Below are positions 14,766 through 21,941 of a stretch of DNA of 64,000 nt, in pieces; position 1 is the first letter of the stretch, and each line of letters begins with the position of its first letter. The translations under genes were made by a program, and so were the position numbers. The stretch is from Prolixibacteraceae bacterium (GTDB lineage: Bacteria; Bacteroidota; Bacteroidia; Bacteroidales; Prolixibacteraceae). The DNA is taken from positions 18,554-82,553 of the forward strand of contig DOAQ01000006.1 of assembly GCA_003506435.1 (NCBI GenBank), read 5' to 3'. The notes under the pieces were generated by a model. That model had not been told where the DNA came from, ran no database searches, and saw only the letters and a list, made by a program, of their open reading frames with translations.

Positions 14766-15296
14766 TTATAAAATCAATTTTCCGAAAAAATCGATTGTTT
14801 TTGTATCCTCTTTAAAATTAAAAACAAGTTGCTGTTTATCGGTGTCAATATAAAGTTTCACGCCAAAGGCACAAAATGGACTATCGTATCTTGCAATTTC
14901 TTTTCCGGCACGAGTATCATAAATGAAAAACTGGCATGAATGATCTGTTTTTGATTTTAAAGTTTCAAAATAAATGACTTTTGAATTATCACTAATAGCG
15001 CAACTACAAACATTTGCCGTTAAATATTTTTCAAATAATTTAGTTCCATCTTGATCAAAAACAGACACAATACTTTCAGTTTCAGAACCAAGAATGCCAC
15101 CAACTATTACTGTACCATTACAGGCAACATCAACATAAGTGGGTCGTTGCATTTCTTTTTGAAATAAAACCTTACCGGCCATGGTCAGCAATATGCTTCC
15201 CCCCGTTAAAGATGAATTCTTTTTGTACAATTTATAACGGCCACATCTTGAAACAAATGGGTTCATGTATAATATACCATTGAATTTGAAAAACAT
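14766..15296 (-). CDS. Protein of unknown function, beta-propeller-like
   Basis: A 176-residue protein (or 166 residues from the Met at 15,266, MNPFVSRCGRYKLYKKNSSL). It shows repeated beta-hairpin units with short turns: GSILLTMAGKVLFQKEM, GTVIVGGILGSETESIVSVF, SKVIYFETLKSKTD and QFFIYDTRAGKEIARYDS. This resembles blades of a WD-like propeller, but only about four are present. No signal peptide. Base composition is AT-rich, as for the neighbouring morons. A decayed copy of its 3' end appears at 15,381-15,474. Confidence 0.6.
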   Translation of the reverse strand: MFFKFNGILYMNPFVSRCGRYKLYKKNSSLTGGSILLTMAGKVLFQKEMQRPTYVDVACNGTVIVGGILGSETESIVSVFDQDGTKLFEKYLTANVCSCAISDNSKVIYFETLKSKTDHSCQFFIYDTRAGKEIARYDSPFCAFGVKLYIDTDKQQLVFNFKEDTKTIDFFGKLIL

Positions 15297-15380
15297 ATAA
15301 TAATTTTTAGTGTCCTAAAATATAAGAAGAATAATTAGAGCTGCAAAAATTGGCTTTTTTAACTCGCTTATTTTCCAAAA

Positions 15381-15474
15381 AAATCGATTGTTTTAACATT
15401 GACCAATTATTTTGTTTTCGCTAAAAAAATCGAATGCAAGTTGGTAAGCGTCGCGTCGCTGGCGAAAAGCCCTC
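15381..15474 (-). pseudogene. Degraded fragment similar to the 3' end of the 14,766 gene
   Basis: The minus strand encodes YQLAFDFFSENKIIG followed by a stop, and in another frame NVKTIDFFGK followed by a stop. Both resemble the C-terminus of the neighbouring protein (QQLVFNFKEDTKTIDFFGK). The DNA TTTTCC-AAAAAATCGATTG occurs in both places. It looks like the remnant of a duplicated gene. Confidence 0.45.
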
Positions 15475-16311
15475 CTATTGTTTACCATTTAATAATAAAC
15501 TTAATACTTTATCCTTATGGATAGGCTTTTTATTTATCTCTTCGATAATTTGTAATATATCCCTATCGGTAAACTTATAAGTAAAAGGTGATTCGTCATC
15601 AGGTATTTCAACGCCGTATAGATCATGATATATGTTGCTAATAACCGAAACCTTAACCGGTATTGTTGTCATTTGTAATAAATTATTAAAACCTTCCATA
15701 TTTATAAACCATACATCTGACAAGCCAATCTTAACCTGTACAAAATACTGGCGGCCAATACGGTCTATTTGCTGTGTGCTTATTCCATTCAAATAGCCAA
15801 TATATTTCATTATTGGCGATGCTTTGGCGTATATAACACCATCGATTACATAAATTTGATTGATGATTTGCCCCATCTTTACAGCAAATACCGTTTTTTC
15901 CTGGTACTTGCTTGCTGTTTGGCTTAATTGCTTCGGTTGCTGTTTCTGTTCAATGGTTGCATGAAATACTTTACGGTAAACCTCGAAAACAGGATGTACA
16001 CGGCTCGCAATAAAATATTCAAGGCAGGGCACTGAAAGCCAGTATTCAGTGACAGGACGCCCTCCTTTTGAGTTTTTGCCATTTTGGGCTAAAACTTGAT
16101 AATGAACATCTTCAACAAAATTTGTTTTTAATGCTCTTACTGCTTTCCCTTTTTCTGAATAAGCCAAAGGCCACGCATCATCAAGGTTTACCGGGAAGTC
16201 TTTCCCGATTTGTTTAAGTTCAAGGATTTTCTCAAAGTAATTCTTCACAATTGCAGGGGTTGAATCCTTTGTCAATTGTAACCCTTTTGCTTGCTTTTCA
16301 TTCTTTTCCAT
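15475..16311 (-). CDS. Phage antirepressor-like/regulatory protein (second copy)
   Basis: A 278-residue protein starting MEKNEKQAKGLQLTKDSTPA. It has an N-terminal part with LDDAWPLAYSEKGKAVRALK and NFVEDVHYQVLAQNGK, then TEYWLSVPCLEYFIASRVHP and FEVYRKVFH, the pattern of phage antirepressor (KilA/ANT-like) domains that end in a conserved Y-R-K-V-F-H. The C-terminal half is a separate module (MGQIINQIYVIDGVIYAKAS). The N-terminus resembles the other antirepressor-like protein. ATG at 16,311 is chosen over TTG at 16,335. Confidence 0.7.
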   Translation of the reverse strand: MEKNEKQAKGLQLTKDSTPAIVKNYFEKILELKQIGKDFPVNLDDAWPLAYSEKGKAVRALKTNFVEDVHYQVLAQNGKNSKGGRPVTEYWLSVPCLEYFIASRVHPVFEVYRKVFHATIEQKQQPKQLSQTASKYQEKTVFAVKMGQIINQIYVIDGVIYAKASPIMKYIGYLNGISTQQIDRIGRQYFVQVKIGLSDVWFINMEGFNNLLQMTTIPVKVSVISNIYHDLYGVEIPDDESPFTYKFTDRDILQIIEEINKKPIHKDKVLSLLLNGKQ

Positions 16312-16331
16312 TTTTAACGATTTAATCGTTG

Positions 16332-16697
16332 TCAATTACAAATTTTAAGTTTCCTCCATATCTGTCCGTTGCTGGTAACCAGTAATGTATCGTTCTGTAT
16401 AACTGCCGAGGTAGTTACCCCGTTAATTTTAAAGTTTACACACATGCCGCACGTGTTGTATGTACCCGGTACAATGTACACACAGGTGCCGCTATGCAAA
16501 TCGGTGTCTTTTTGTATAGAAACCTGCTGGCACTGGTCGTAACTGTAAAAATCGAGTTCCAGTACGCATTTTCCGCCTATTTCGGCCATTAAAGCTGTGT
16601 CGGGCGAGTACCAATAGGTGCCAACAAAATTATTCTCCGGAAGATCGGTTTTGCACGAAGCAAGCACGATCAGAAGGATTGGTATCAGTGTTTTCAT
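16332..16697 (-). CDS. Small lipoprotein (prophage moron)
   Basis: A 121-residue protein with a lipoprotein signal MKTLIPILLIVLASCKTDLP (lipobox LASC, Cys15). The mature part is beta-rich with FVGTYWYSPDTALMAEIGGK, and ends INGVTTSAVIQNDTLLVTSN, a lipocalin-like small barrel pattern. Several extra Cys pairs (CVLEL, QCQQV, TCVYI, CGMC) are present. It sits among early phage genes and is a candidate surface or periplasmic lysogenic conversion factor, for instance superinfection exclusion, but this is inference. Confidence 0.75.
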   Translation of the reverse strand: MKTLIPILLIVLASCKTDLPENNFVGTYWYSPDTALMAEIGGKCVLELDFYSYDQCQQVSIQKDTDLHSGTCVYIVPGTYNTCGMCVNFKINGVTTSAVIQNDTLLVTSNGQIWRKLKICN

Positions 16698-16698
16698 A

Positions 16699-16953
16699 TC
16701 AGTTATTCTTTTTGTTTCGGTACCATTCGCTTGCTTGTTTGCGCGCCTGACGTCCGGCTTCGCGCTCGGCCATTTGTTCGGCCAGACGCATAATCATGCG
16801 CCCCGAATCGCTGTTTTGGTTACGGTATCCGTTAAGCATTGCAGAAACAACAGAACCAGATGTGCTGCACAACCTTGCTATTTTTTTTTGTCCGCCACGC
16901 GGCAGCGAGTTAATGAGGTCAAGCCTCCGGTGGCGTATTATTTCCCGTTTCAT
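16699..16953 (-). CDS. Small HTH DNA-binding protein
   Basis: An 84-residue basic protein, MKREIIRHRRLDLINSLPRG, with IARLCSTSGSVVSAMLNGYR as the probable helix-turn-helix. A similar core (LPRGWSKLI ... GTVKQMINGYR) is found in the 25,978 protein, so the phage has two members of this small regulator group. The start overlaps the stop of the zinc ribbon gene by four bases. Confidence 0.65.
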   Translation of the reverse strand: MKREIIRHRRLDLINSLPRGGQKKIARLCSTSGSVVSAMLNGYRNQNSDSGRMIMRLAEQMAEREAGRQARKQASEWYRNKKNN

Positions 16954-17174
16954 CTGTTTTTTCGTTTTATAAGTTTTAATTCTTCGAGTGCGTCAAGCAG
17001 ATCGACTTCTGTTTGATGTTCAAAAACCGCTACCCCGTTTTTACATTCAGGGCATGTTTCCTGTTTATAGCCTCGTGTAACTTTAGCGGTTCCGCCGCAG
17101 TACGAACACATGCGGCGGGCGTAGGTAATACGTTTCACCCTGAAAACTACACGACTGGTAAGTTCGTCGCTCAT
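16950..17174 (-). CDS. Zinc ribbon protein
   Basis: A 74-residue protein starting MSDELTSRVVFRVKRITYAR. Two Cys pairs (MCSYCGG and TCPECKNG) about 18 residues apart form a zinc ribbon, followed by an acidic helix. The start is ATG at 17,174, overlapping the stop of the upstream small zinc ribbon gene (ATGA). Likely a nucleic-acid or protein-binding accessory factor of the early operon. Confidence 0.7.
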   Translation of the reverse strand: MSDELTSRVVFRVKRITYARRMCSYCGGTAKVTRGYKQETCPECKNGVAVFEHQTEVDLLDALEELKLIKRKNR

Positions 17175-17302
17175 GCGCTGGCGTGTATGTGCGCCCCGCA
17201 GTCGGGGCAGGTATCGCCATGCAGCCTCCGGTCGAACCAGTGGCCGCAACGAATGCACTGGTGCCATATTTCGTGATTACTTAAACGTTGTTTCTTTTTC
17301 AT
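17171..17302 (-). CDS. Very small zinc ribbon protein
   Basis: A 43-residue ORF, MKKKQRLSNHEIWHQCIRCG, with Cys pairs CIRCG and CPDCG about 15 residues apart. A longer frame is open upstream but has no support; the ATG at 17,302 lies one base after the HAD gene stop, fitting tight operon packing. Two zinc ribbons in a row suggest related small regulators. Confidence 0.6.
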   Translation of the reverse strand: MKKKQRLSNHEIWHQCIRCGHWFDRRLHGDTCPDCGAHIHASA

Positions 17303-17303
17303 T

Positions 17304-17618
17304 TCAAAGGCTTTTAAATGCTTTATCGTCAATGTATTTATCTGCGTAAACCTTACGGCTGTTGCCAAGGTGGAGGTAAGGATGCTCAGGCAGGTTCTCG
17401 TTAATGGCGTCGAAATGCAGCCCCATAAGCGAACAGAAGGCCACTGCCTCGGTAAGGTGTTTGCGCTGTACCGAATCCTCACGGCAGGTCCACAAAATGA
17501 GTTGATGTCCCTCGGACCTGAGCGTTTTAGCGCGGTCGAACTGTTCGGGGATCATGGGGCCAATATCGGGCCACTTGTCTTCCACCAGCGTTCCGTCGAA
17601 ATCTATTGCTATAATCAT
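17304..17618 (-). CDS. HAD-superfamily hydrolase (short)
   Basis: A 104-residue protein starting MIIAIDFDGTLVEDKWPDIG. DFDGT is HAD motif I with the nucleophile Asp and acid/base Asp. ILWTCREDS gives motif II Thr, and YADKYIDDKAF supplies the acidic motif IV. No cap domain is present, so a small substrate or a nucleic-acid end could enter. Similar short HAD proteins occur in Bacteroides genomes. In phage it may act in nucleotide or DNA end repair; substrate unknown. ATG at 17,618 is preferred over the alternative seven codons upstream. Confidence 0.8.
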   Translation of the reverse strand: MIIAIDFDGTLVEDKWPDIGPMIPEQFDRAKTLRSEGHQLILWTCREDSVQRKHLTEAVAFCSLMGLHFDAINENLPEHPYLHLGNSRKVYADKYIDDKAFKSL

Positions 17619-17619
17619 T

Positions 17620-17820
17620 TTATATAAAATATTCGGCAAATCGTTTGCCGTTGTGGTTTACCAGCCGCGAATGAATGACCATGCCGCATTTCTTCAGGTT
17701 ATGAATTCGTGCGCCGAGGCGCAGGCAGTTAAACTGCCGCAAGGCATCGAGCGGGGTAATTGTTTTCCCCGCTTCGAGATGCCTGCGTATTTGTTCATTC
17801 TGACTGATCGCTGTTTCCAT
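17620..17820 (-). CDS. Helix-turn-helix protein of Bacteroidota phage type
   Basis: A 66-residue protein starting METAISQNEQIRRHLEAGKT. ITPLDALRQFNCLRLGARIH is the conserved core of a small winged-helix group (HTH_39-like) and HSRLVNHNGKRFAEYFI forms the wing and end. It probably binds DNA. The start overlaps the upstream gene by 26 bases. Confidence 0.75.
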   Translation of the reverse strand: METAISQNEQIRRHLEAGKTITPLDALRQFNCLRLGARIHNLKKCGMVIHSRLVNHNGKRFAEYFI

Positions 17821-18214
17821 TTGTTTTTGGATAAGTGAACAAAATAATTTCGCGATATATATCGCGAAATTGCGAAGCCGCGTACCGTGCCAGTTCCCGC
17901 GTTTTAAAGCCAAGCCGAGAACCGAGAAGCGCATCCGCATACGACACCGCGTAAGACGTAAACGCATCCGCGAGACCGGCAAACGAGCCAAGAGTTTCGA
18001 CATACCACCAAGGGTAATAGATGTATTCGTTGTAATTATTCCAGTCCTTTTCCCAGCCTTCATTTAGTGCCGATGTAATGACTGACAATTTGTAAAAGTT
18101 TACAACTGCTTCCTGATGCTTTGGCATCAATCCAGATACATCGGGAATATTCGGTTCGATACCATGATGCGCGCAGGCATCTTCAAATGATTTAATTTTT
18201 TCCGTAATTTGCAT
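17795..18214 (-). CDS. Conserved phage protein of unknown function
   Basis: A 139-residue protein, MQITEKIKSFEDACAHHGIE at the start. It contains an aromatic-rich centre (EKDWNNYNEYIYYPWWYVET) followed by YAVSYADALLGSRLGFKTRE, and FRDIYREIILF near the end. The pattern is distinctive and looks conserved among Bacteroidota elements, but no function is known to me. It follows DUF3164 after a 70-bp gap with a hairpin. Confidence 0.65.
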   Translation of the reverse strand: MQITEKIKSFEDACAHHGIEPNIPDVSGLMPKHQEAVVNFYKLSVITSALNEGWEKDWNNYNEYIYYPWWYVETLGSFAGLADAFTSYAVSYADALLGSRLGFKTRELARYAASQFRDIYREIILFTYPKTNGNSDQSE

Positions 18215-18240
18215 AGCGTTTTATTATATAATTCGTACTG

Positions 18241-18283
18241 GCAGGCCACCGCCTAAACTTACAGGCGCAGGCGGTGGTACTGC
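18241..18283 (-). promoter_or_regulatory. Hairpin in the early operon between DUF3164 and the next gene
   Basis: CCACCGCC (18,246-18,253) pairs perfectly with GGCGGTGG (18,270-18,277), extended by GCAG and CTGC at the ends. There is no U-run, so it may protect mRNA ends or attenuate transcription rather than terminate it. Confidence 0.5.
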
Positions 18284-18284
18284 T

Positions 18285-18956
18285 TTATAGCCTGTTAAAA
18301 CTAGGTTCAAGTTTTTTCCAAACCCCCATATCGTTTTTCTCCGAGAAATAGAAGTTGGTAGCGGTGGTTTCAACCAGGTGCGATTCGCGGAAAAGGCTCA
18401 TTGTTTCAGAATAGTCATTGTCGTTGAACTGTTCTTCAAGATCGTACAGCTTTGAGATCGACTTATAATCAAGATCACCGTACTTATTGCGTTCCAACAA
18501 GGTCATGGCAAGTTGATACATCGGATTGTCGGTACCTTTTTCTTTCCCGGCAATCCAGTTGCGCAGAAATTCAATCAACCGGGCGGCAGCCACGTCGGCG
18601 CGCTCGTCAAATTTCTTTACCTTGTTTGTTTTCACTTCAATTTTAAAGTTTCCTTCCTGAAGGGTGAACGATAGCTGGTTATCGAACCGAAGTTGTCCGT
18701 ATTCCTCCATCACCTTGCGGAATGCTTCGGTTTCGTCTGAAACGAAGGCAAACAGGCCACGAACGTTCTCTGTTACCACACGTACTTGTTGTTCAATTTT
18801 CAGCACTACCTCGGCACGTATGCCCTGGTAGACTTCGCGCTGTCGGATTTTTTCGTCGTGTTCCTGTTGTCTCTTTTGCTCCAGCAGCTTTTCAAGGTGG
18901 GCTGCCGAGAATTTGGTCAGGTCAATTGCCTGATCCGATAGTGTTTTTTCTTGCAT
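18285..18956 (-). CDS. DUF3164 protein
   Basis: A 223-residue protein with an N-terminal coiled coil (LEKLLEQKRQQEHDEKIRQR) and the conserved DUF3164 region FDNQLSFTLQEGNFKIEVKT followed by FDERADVAAARLIEFLRNWI. DUF3164 proteins accompany Mu-like transposition modules. The C-terminus has RESHLVETTATNFYFSEKND. Function is unknown; position near GemA fits an early role in replication or host control. Confidence 0.85.
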   Translation of the reverse strand: MQEKTLSDQAIDLTKFSAAHLEKLLEQKRQQEHDEKIRQREVYQGIRAEVVLKIEQQVRVVTENVRGLFAFVSDETEAFRKVMEEYGQLRFDNQLSFTLQEGNFKIEVKTNKVKKFDERADVAAARLIEFLRNWIAGKEKGTDNPMYQLAMTLLERNKYGDLDYKSISKLYDLEEQFNDNDYSETMSLFRESHLVETTATNFYFSEKNDMGVWKKLEPSFNRL

Positions 18957-18958
18957 AC

Positions 18959-19156
18959 TTACTTGTTTTTAAGTTTGATATTTATTTGATCAATTAATCG
19001 GGCCATGCCGAAACATTGCTCCCGGGTAATGCCTAAAATCTGAAGGGTTTCGTTGTCGAATTCGCGGTGTTCGGGTTTCTTGGTTACCGCAGCGAAAGTA
19101 AAGCCCATACTCTTTTTCAGGGCTTTTGCTGTGCTTTTTGAAATGGTTACTTGCAT
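18959..19156 (-). CDS. Small phage protein, unknown function
   Basis: A 65-residue protein, MQVTISKSTAKALKKSMGFT, followed by FDNETLQILGITREQCFGMA. It overlaps the upstream gene by ten bases. No recognised motif. Confidence 0.55.
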   Translation of the reverse strand: MQVTISKSTAKALKKSMGFTFAAVTKKPEHREFDNETLQILGITREQCFGMARLIDQINIKLKNK

Positions 19157-19359
19157 GTTCTATTTTTTTTAAGTTCTGTTAATTTAGCCTTCGCCCGCAT
19201 ACACATGTAATTATTGAAAGTTGATTGCGAAATATGATAGCGGTCGCGGATCACATTAAAGTAGACCCATGTTTGCGACACACCTTTTTTTTTGTATTCA
19301 AGCATAATAGCCTGAATCTCGATTACTCTCAATAGAAAATTTTCACTTGTGTATGCCAT
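19147..19359 (-). CDS. Small phage protein with HTH-like core
   Basis: A 70-residue basic protein. VYFNVIRDRYHISQSTFNNY looks like a helix-turn-helix, with MRAKAKLTELKK after it. It lies between GemA and the 18,959 gene in the early operon. It may be a DNA-binding accessory protein, by appearance only. Confidence 0.55.
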   Translation of the reverse strand: MAYTSENFLLRVIEIQAIMLEYKKKGVSQTWVYFNVIRDRYHISQSTFNNYMCMRAKAKLTELKKNRTCK

Positions 19360-19364
19360 GCTGT

Positions 19365-19811
19365 TTAATTGAGATAGCTAAGTATTTCGAGTTCCTCCTG
19401 TGTAAACTGATAAACTGCCGAAAGATCTTTCTGTTTTTTCAGAAAAGCATAGTAGACATTGATCAACCGCTCGCGGGGGATGTCGTTAAACGACTTATGC
19501 CCCGTAGCCCGGCAGGCTATCGACTTGATAAGGACGGCGTTGGTTTCATGCCCGGTAATCTTCATCCAGCCGCCAATGGCAGCCATTACCCGCTTGCGCC
19601 ATTTATCCATGTCGGCCAGCGCCGGGTTGGCAATTATTTCCAACTTTTTAATAAGTTCATCAAGCTGCACGCAGTTAAGGTCGCGGCTGCTGGACACCCC
19701 GTAACTTTCGATCATTGTCCTCTTTTCGTAGTCCTCCATGCCGATGCGGGTACAGAGGGTATGGAAGCGGCGCAATAACCAGGTTTGCTGTTTGTCGTTT
19801 ATTGTTTTCAT
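19365..19811 (-). CDS. gemA: GemA/gp16-family regulatory protein (DUF1018)
   Basis: A 148-residue protein. LLRRFHTLCTRIGMEDYEKR is the usual DUF1018 N-terminal helix, and VQLDELIKKLEIIANPAL follows the family pattern; the C-terminal half (IGGWMKITGHETNAVLIKSI, FNDIPRERLINVYYAFLKKQ) also fits. GemA of Mu modulates host gene expression and DNA topology early in infection. It overlaps the next upstream gene by four bases. Confidence 0.82.
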   Translation of the reverse strand: MKTINDKQQTWLLRRFHTLCTRIGMEDYEKRTMIESYGVSSSRDLNCVQLDELIKKLEIIANPALADMDKWRKRVMAAIGGWMKITGHETNAVLIKSIACRATGHKSFNDIPRERLINVYYAFLKKQKDLSAVYQFTQEELEILSYLN

Positions 19812-20179
19812 AATTCCGAATTATCAAATTCAATTTGCATTTGTTTTGCGACAACAGACTGATGTCCTATACCCTGACAAGCCATCCCTAGACTTCCATC
19901 TTTATATGTTAAAATAGGATTAACACCGCAAGGCAATGAAGCATATCCGCACCAACCATTTTGAAAGTGCGTACAATCGCTGCACTCATATATGTTTGAG
20001 TAATATTCATTTACTCTTTGCCCTCCAGGTAGCGCCATTGCTTTTTGCCAGCGGGCCTTCCTTTCATCTTCGGTGTAGTCGCTTTTTCTACGCCCCAGAA
20101 TCTGCTCAAACGAGCTATTTTTTTCTATCTGCTCGAACGGCAAAGGGTAAATTTGTTGATGTTGTAATATTTTTTCCAT
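19808..20179 (-). CDS. Phage protein with Cys cluster, unknown function
   Basis: A 123-residue protein. The central stretch ECSDCTHFQNGWCGYASLPC contains four Cys that could bind zinc or a cluster. The rest is soluble and polar, and the C-terminus MACQGIGHQSVVAKQMQIEF gives another Cys. It shares operon structure with GemA. No family recognised. Confidence 0.6.
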   Translation of the reverse strand: MEKILQHQQIYPLPFEQIEKNSSFEQILGRRKSDYTEDERKARWQKAMALPGGQRVNEYYSNIYECSDCTHFQNGWCGYASLPCGVNPILTYKDGSLGMACQGIGHQSVVAKQMQIEFDNSEL

Positions 20180-20190
20180 TTTGTATTGAG

Positions 20191-20412
20191 TTAATATTTA
20201 AAGTCAGTCCAGTGAATAATTTTCCCTGAGAAATCGGATTTGAACCACGAAAAGAATTGTTCAACTGAGTTAAATCCGTCATTTTTGGCAAGAATCTTAA
20301 TCTCAGAATTGCTTAAGTCTTTTCTATAAATTGAGTTGGCGTCCCGTCCGTGAACTTTGTTGAAAATGGTAGTATCATTGTTCGCTGTTGTGATAGTGTA
20401 AAACAAGATCAT
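20191..20412 (-). CDS. Small ASCH-like phage protein
   Basis: A 73-residue protein whose second half (RKDLSNSEIKILAKNDGFNS, then FFSWFKSDFSGKIIHWTDFK) resembles the C-terminus of small ASCH-domain proteins. The N-terminal part of such a domain is missing or divergent. The start overlaps the previous gene by 38 bases. Possible RNA-binding role. Confidence 0.5.
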   Translation of the reverse strand: MILFYTITTANNDTTIFNKVHGRDANSIYRKDLSNSEIKILAKNDGFNSVEQFFSWFKSDFSGKIIHWTDFKY

Positions 20413-20656
20413 CGATCGACGTAAAAATCGGAGAATCCTTTTCGTTGATATAAAACCAAACTTTCGGTTTTCCGAATTTCATAAAGCTGCGAACCGGCGT
20501 GTGTACTTCCTTTACCAGTTCTTTTCCGTGCAGTGGTTTGCCTTCACATTCAAGCACGCCAATGTATTTCGACGAGTGCTGTTTTGCCATCGCAATATGA
20601 AGTACGTTTTTAAAATCGCATACCTGTATGCCTTCTGTAATGCTATTTTTAGTCAT
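20375..20656 (-). CDS. Small phage protein, unknown function
   Basis: A 93-residue protein, MTKNSITEGIQVCDFKNVLH. Its centre HSSKYIGVLECEGKPLHGKE and PVRSFMKFGKPKVWFYINEK are beta-rich. The ATG at 20,656 is chosen over a longer open frame. No known family. Confidence 0.55.
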   Translation of the reverse strand: MTKNSITEGIQVCDFKNVLHIAMAKQHSSKYIGVLECEGKPLHGKELVKEVHTPVRSFMKFGKPKVWFYINEKDSPIFTSIDDLVLHYHNSEQ

Positions 20657-20658
20657 AA

Positions 20659-20847
20659 TTAAATAATAGATGTTTGAATACAAAACCCGAATTCACGCGA
20701 AAGCTGTTCGTACTGCTTGTCTTTCACTACTTCTATCGCGGTATGTGTATTTGCTATAAAAAACCGTTGATTCCTTTTTTTTTGCAGATCGGGATATTTC
20801 TTTTTTACAGCAAACGTCAACCTGTACATTTTTGATTTTTTAGCCAT
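20659..20847 (-). CDS. Small basic phage protein, unknown function
   Basis: A 62-residue Lys-rich protein, MAKKSKMYRLTFAVKKKYPD, followed by NQRFFIANTHTAIEVVKDKQ. It sits between the P-loop ATPase and the 20,375 gene. No motif assigned. Confidence 0.55.
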   Translation of the reverse strand: MAKKSKMYRLTFAVKKKYPDLQKKRNQRFFIANTHTAIEVVKDKQYEQLSREFGFCIQTSII

Positions 20848-20868
20848 AATCGTAAATTGTAAATCGGT

Positions 20869-21489
20869 TTATCCCCAATACATTTCAGCCATATCGTCTG
20901 AAATAGTAATTTCGCCGCCCTGGGGCGCGAACCGTGAGACTACAAAGGCCTTTAAGCCCCGTACTTGTATATACACTTTCGCCAGCTTTTTAGCCATTTT
21001 TGCGGCTGCCGGGTAAGGTTCCTTTCGTTCCTCGTGCCCCACGCAAACAAATAGCTTGTCGGGGTGCCGTTCGCTTAGTTGGCGAAGGCCGAGGCCTTTT
21101 AGTTCGTCGCCATACACCACCAGGTTATCGATGAATATGATCCGCTGCTGTTTGTATTTCTTAATCTTTTCTTCGAGTTCAGGAACGGGCATGTACTCAT
21201 CGAAAACTATCCGGTCTGCCGGTGTAATCCCTGCGCGGGTGATGGCATCGCGGAAGCTCTTATCTGTGCCTTCCTCGGCGCTGATGTAGCGTACCTTTTC
21301 GGCAGTTGCCAAATCCTTTGCTAATTGCAAGGTGAACCATGTTTTCCCGTTTTTTTCGGGGCCATAAATCAGCCAGATGCCTTTCATTTCAGCATCACCG
21401 ATAGCTTTTTCAAATACCGGGTTCTGAAATTGGACCGTGCGCCCAAGGCGCATGTCAAAAAGGTTGCGGGTTGATAAGGAGCGTTTCAT
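20869..21489 (-). CDS. P-loop ATPase of the early region (RecA/AAA-like)
   Basis: A 206-residue protein. WLIYGPEKNGKTWFTLQLAK holds the Walker A motif and RIIFIDNLVVYGDEL the Walker B strand. YISAEEGTDKSFRDAI resembles the RecA-type segment after strand 2. The predicted fold is a compact RecA-like ATPase. Located two genes after the MuB-like ATPase, it may help DNA transactions such as recombination or replication, but its exact partner is unknown. Confidence 0.78.
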   Translation of the reverse strand: MKRSLSTRNLFDMRLGRTVQFQNPVFEKAIGDAEMKGIWLIYGPEKNGKTWFTLQLAKDLATAEKVRYISAEEGTDKSFRDAITRAGITPADRIVFDEYMPVPELEEKIKKYKQQRIIFIDNLVVYGDELKGLGLRQLSERHPDKLFVCVGHEERKEPYPAAAKMAKKLAKVYIQVRGLKAFVVSRFAPQGGEITISDDMAEMYWG

Positions 21490-21710
21490 AATTCTTCAAT
21501 TTTTTCTATTGAATATTTCAACTCCATTATATCTCCAACTTTAGTTTCAAATACCACAAATTCCCCAATTTCAATCTCGTTATTTAAAACTTTGCAATCA
21601 ACCCAAACAGAAGCCTGAAATGGTCCGCAATCAATTACGGTTCCGTTTTCGTCGATAATCCACCAAAGAAAATCCTGCCCATGATCTTCGAAATAAATTT
21701 TCTTTTTCAT
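21486..21710 (-). CDS. Small phage protein, member of a tandem paralogous pair
   Basis: A 74-residue protein, MKKKIYFEDHGQDFLWWIID, with NGTVIDCGPFQASVWVDCK. The pattern FED-G-x-F, D-x-NG-x-V-x-DC and P-x4-W is shared with the neighbour at 21,707, so the two arose by duplication. Overlaps both neighbours by four bases. Function unknown. Confidence 0.65.
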   Translation of the reverse strand: MKKKIYFEDHGQDFLWWIIDENGTVIDCGPFQASVWVDCKVLNNEIEIGEFVVFETKVGDIMELKYSIEKIEEL

Positions 21711-21940
21711 AATTCAATCACTTTTTTAATCCTGTAATTCAGTGTTTCGCGGGCGATGCCTCCAATTATGTATTCAGGATAAAAACCCTGTTTTACAGTT
21801 TCCAGATCAATTTGGCGACCTATCCAAATCTGACGGTGATACGGGTGGCAATCGACTACCTTACCGTTGCTGTCGAGGTCAAGGAATGTGAAGTTTCCGA
21901 AGTCCTCGAATTTGATGCGTATTTTTGCTTGCTTTTCCAT
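21707..21940 (-). CDS. Small phage protein, member of a tandem paralogous pair
   Basis: A 77-residue protein starting MEKQAKIRIKFEDFGNFTFL, then DLDSNGKVVDCHPYHRQIWI. Its resemblance to the 21,486 protein is clear. The ATG at 21,940 follows directly after the MuB-like gene stop (TAACATG). Function unknown. Confidence 0.65.
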   Translation of the reverse strand: MEKQAKIRIKFEDFGNFTFLDLDSNGKVVDCHPYHRQIWIGRQIDLETVKQGFYPEYIIGGIARETLNYRIKKVIEL

Positions 21941-21941
21941 G

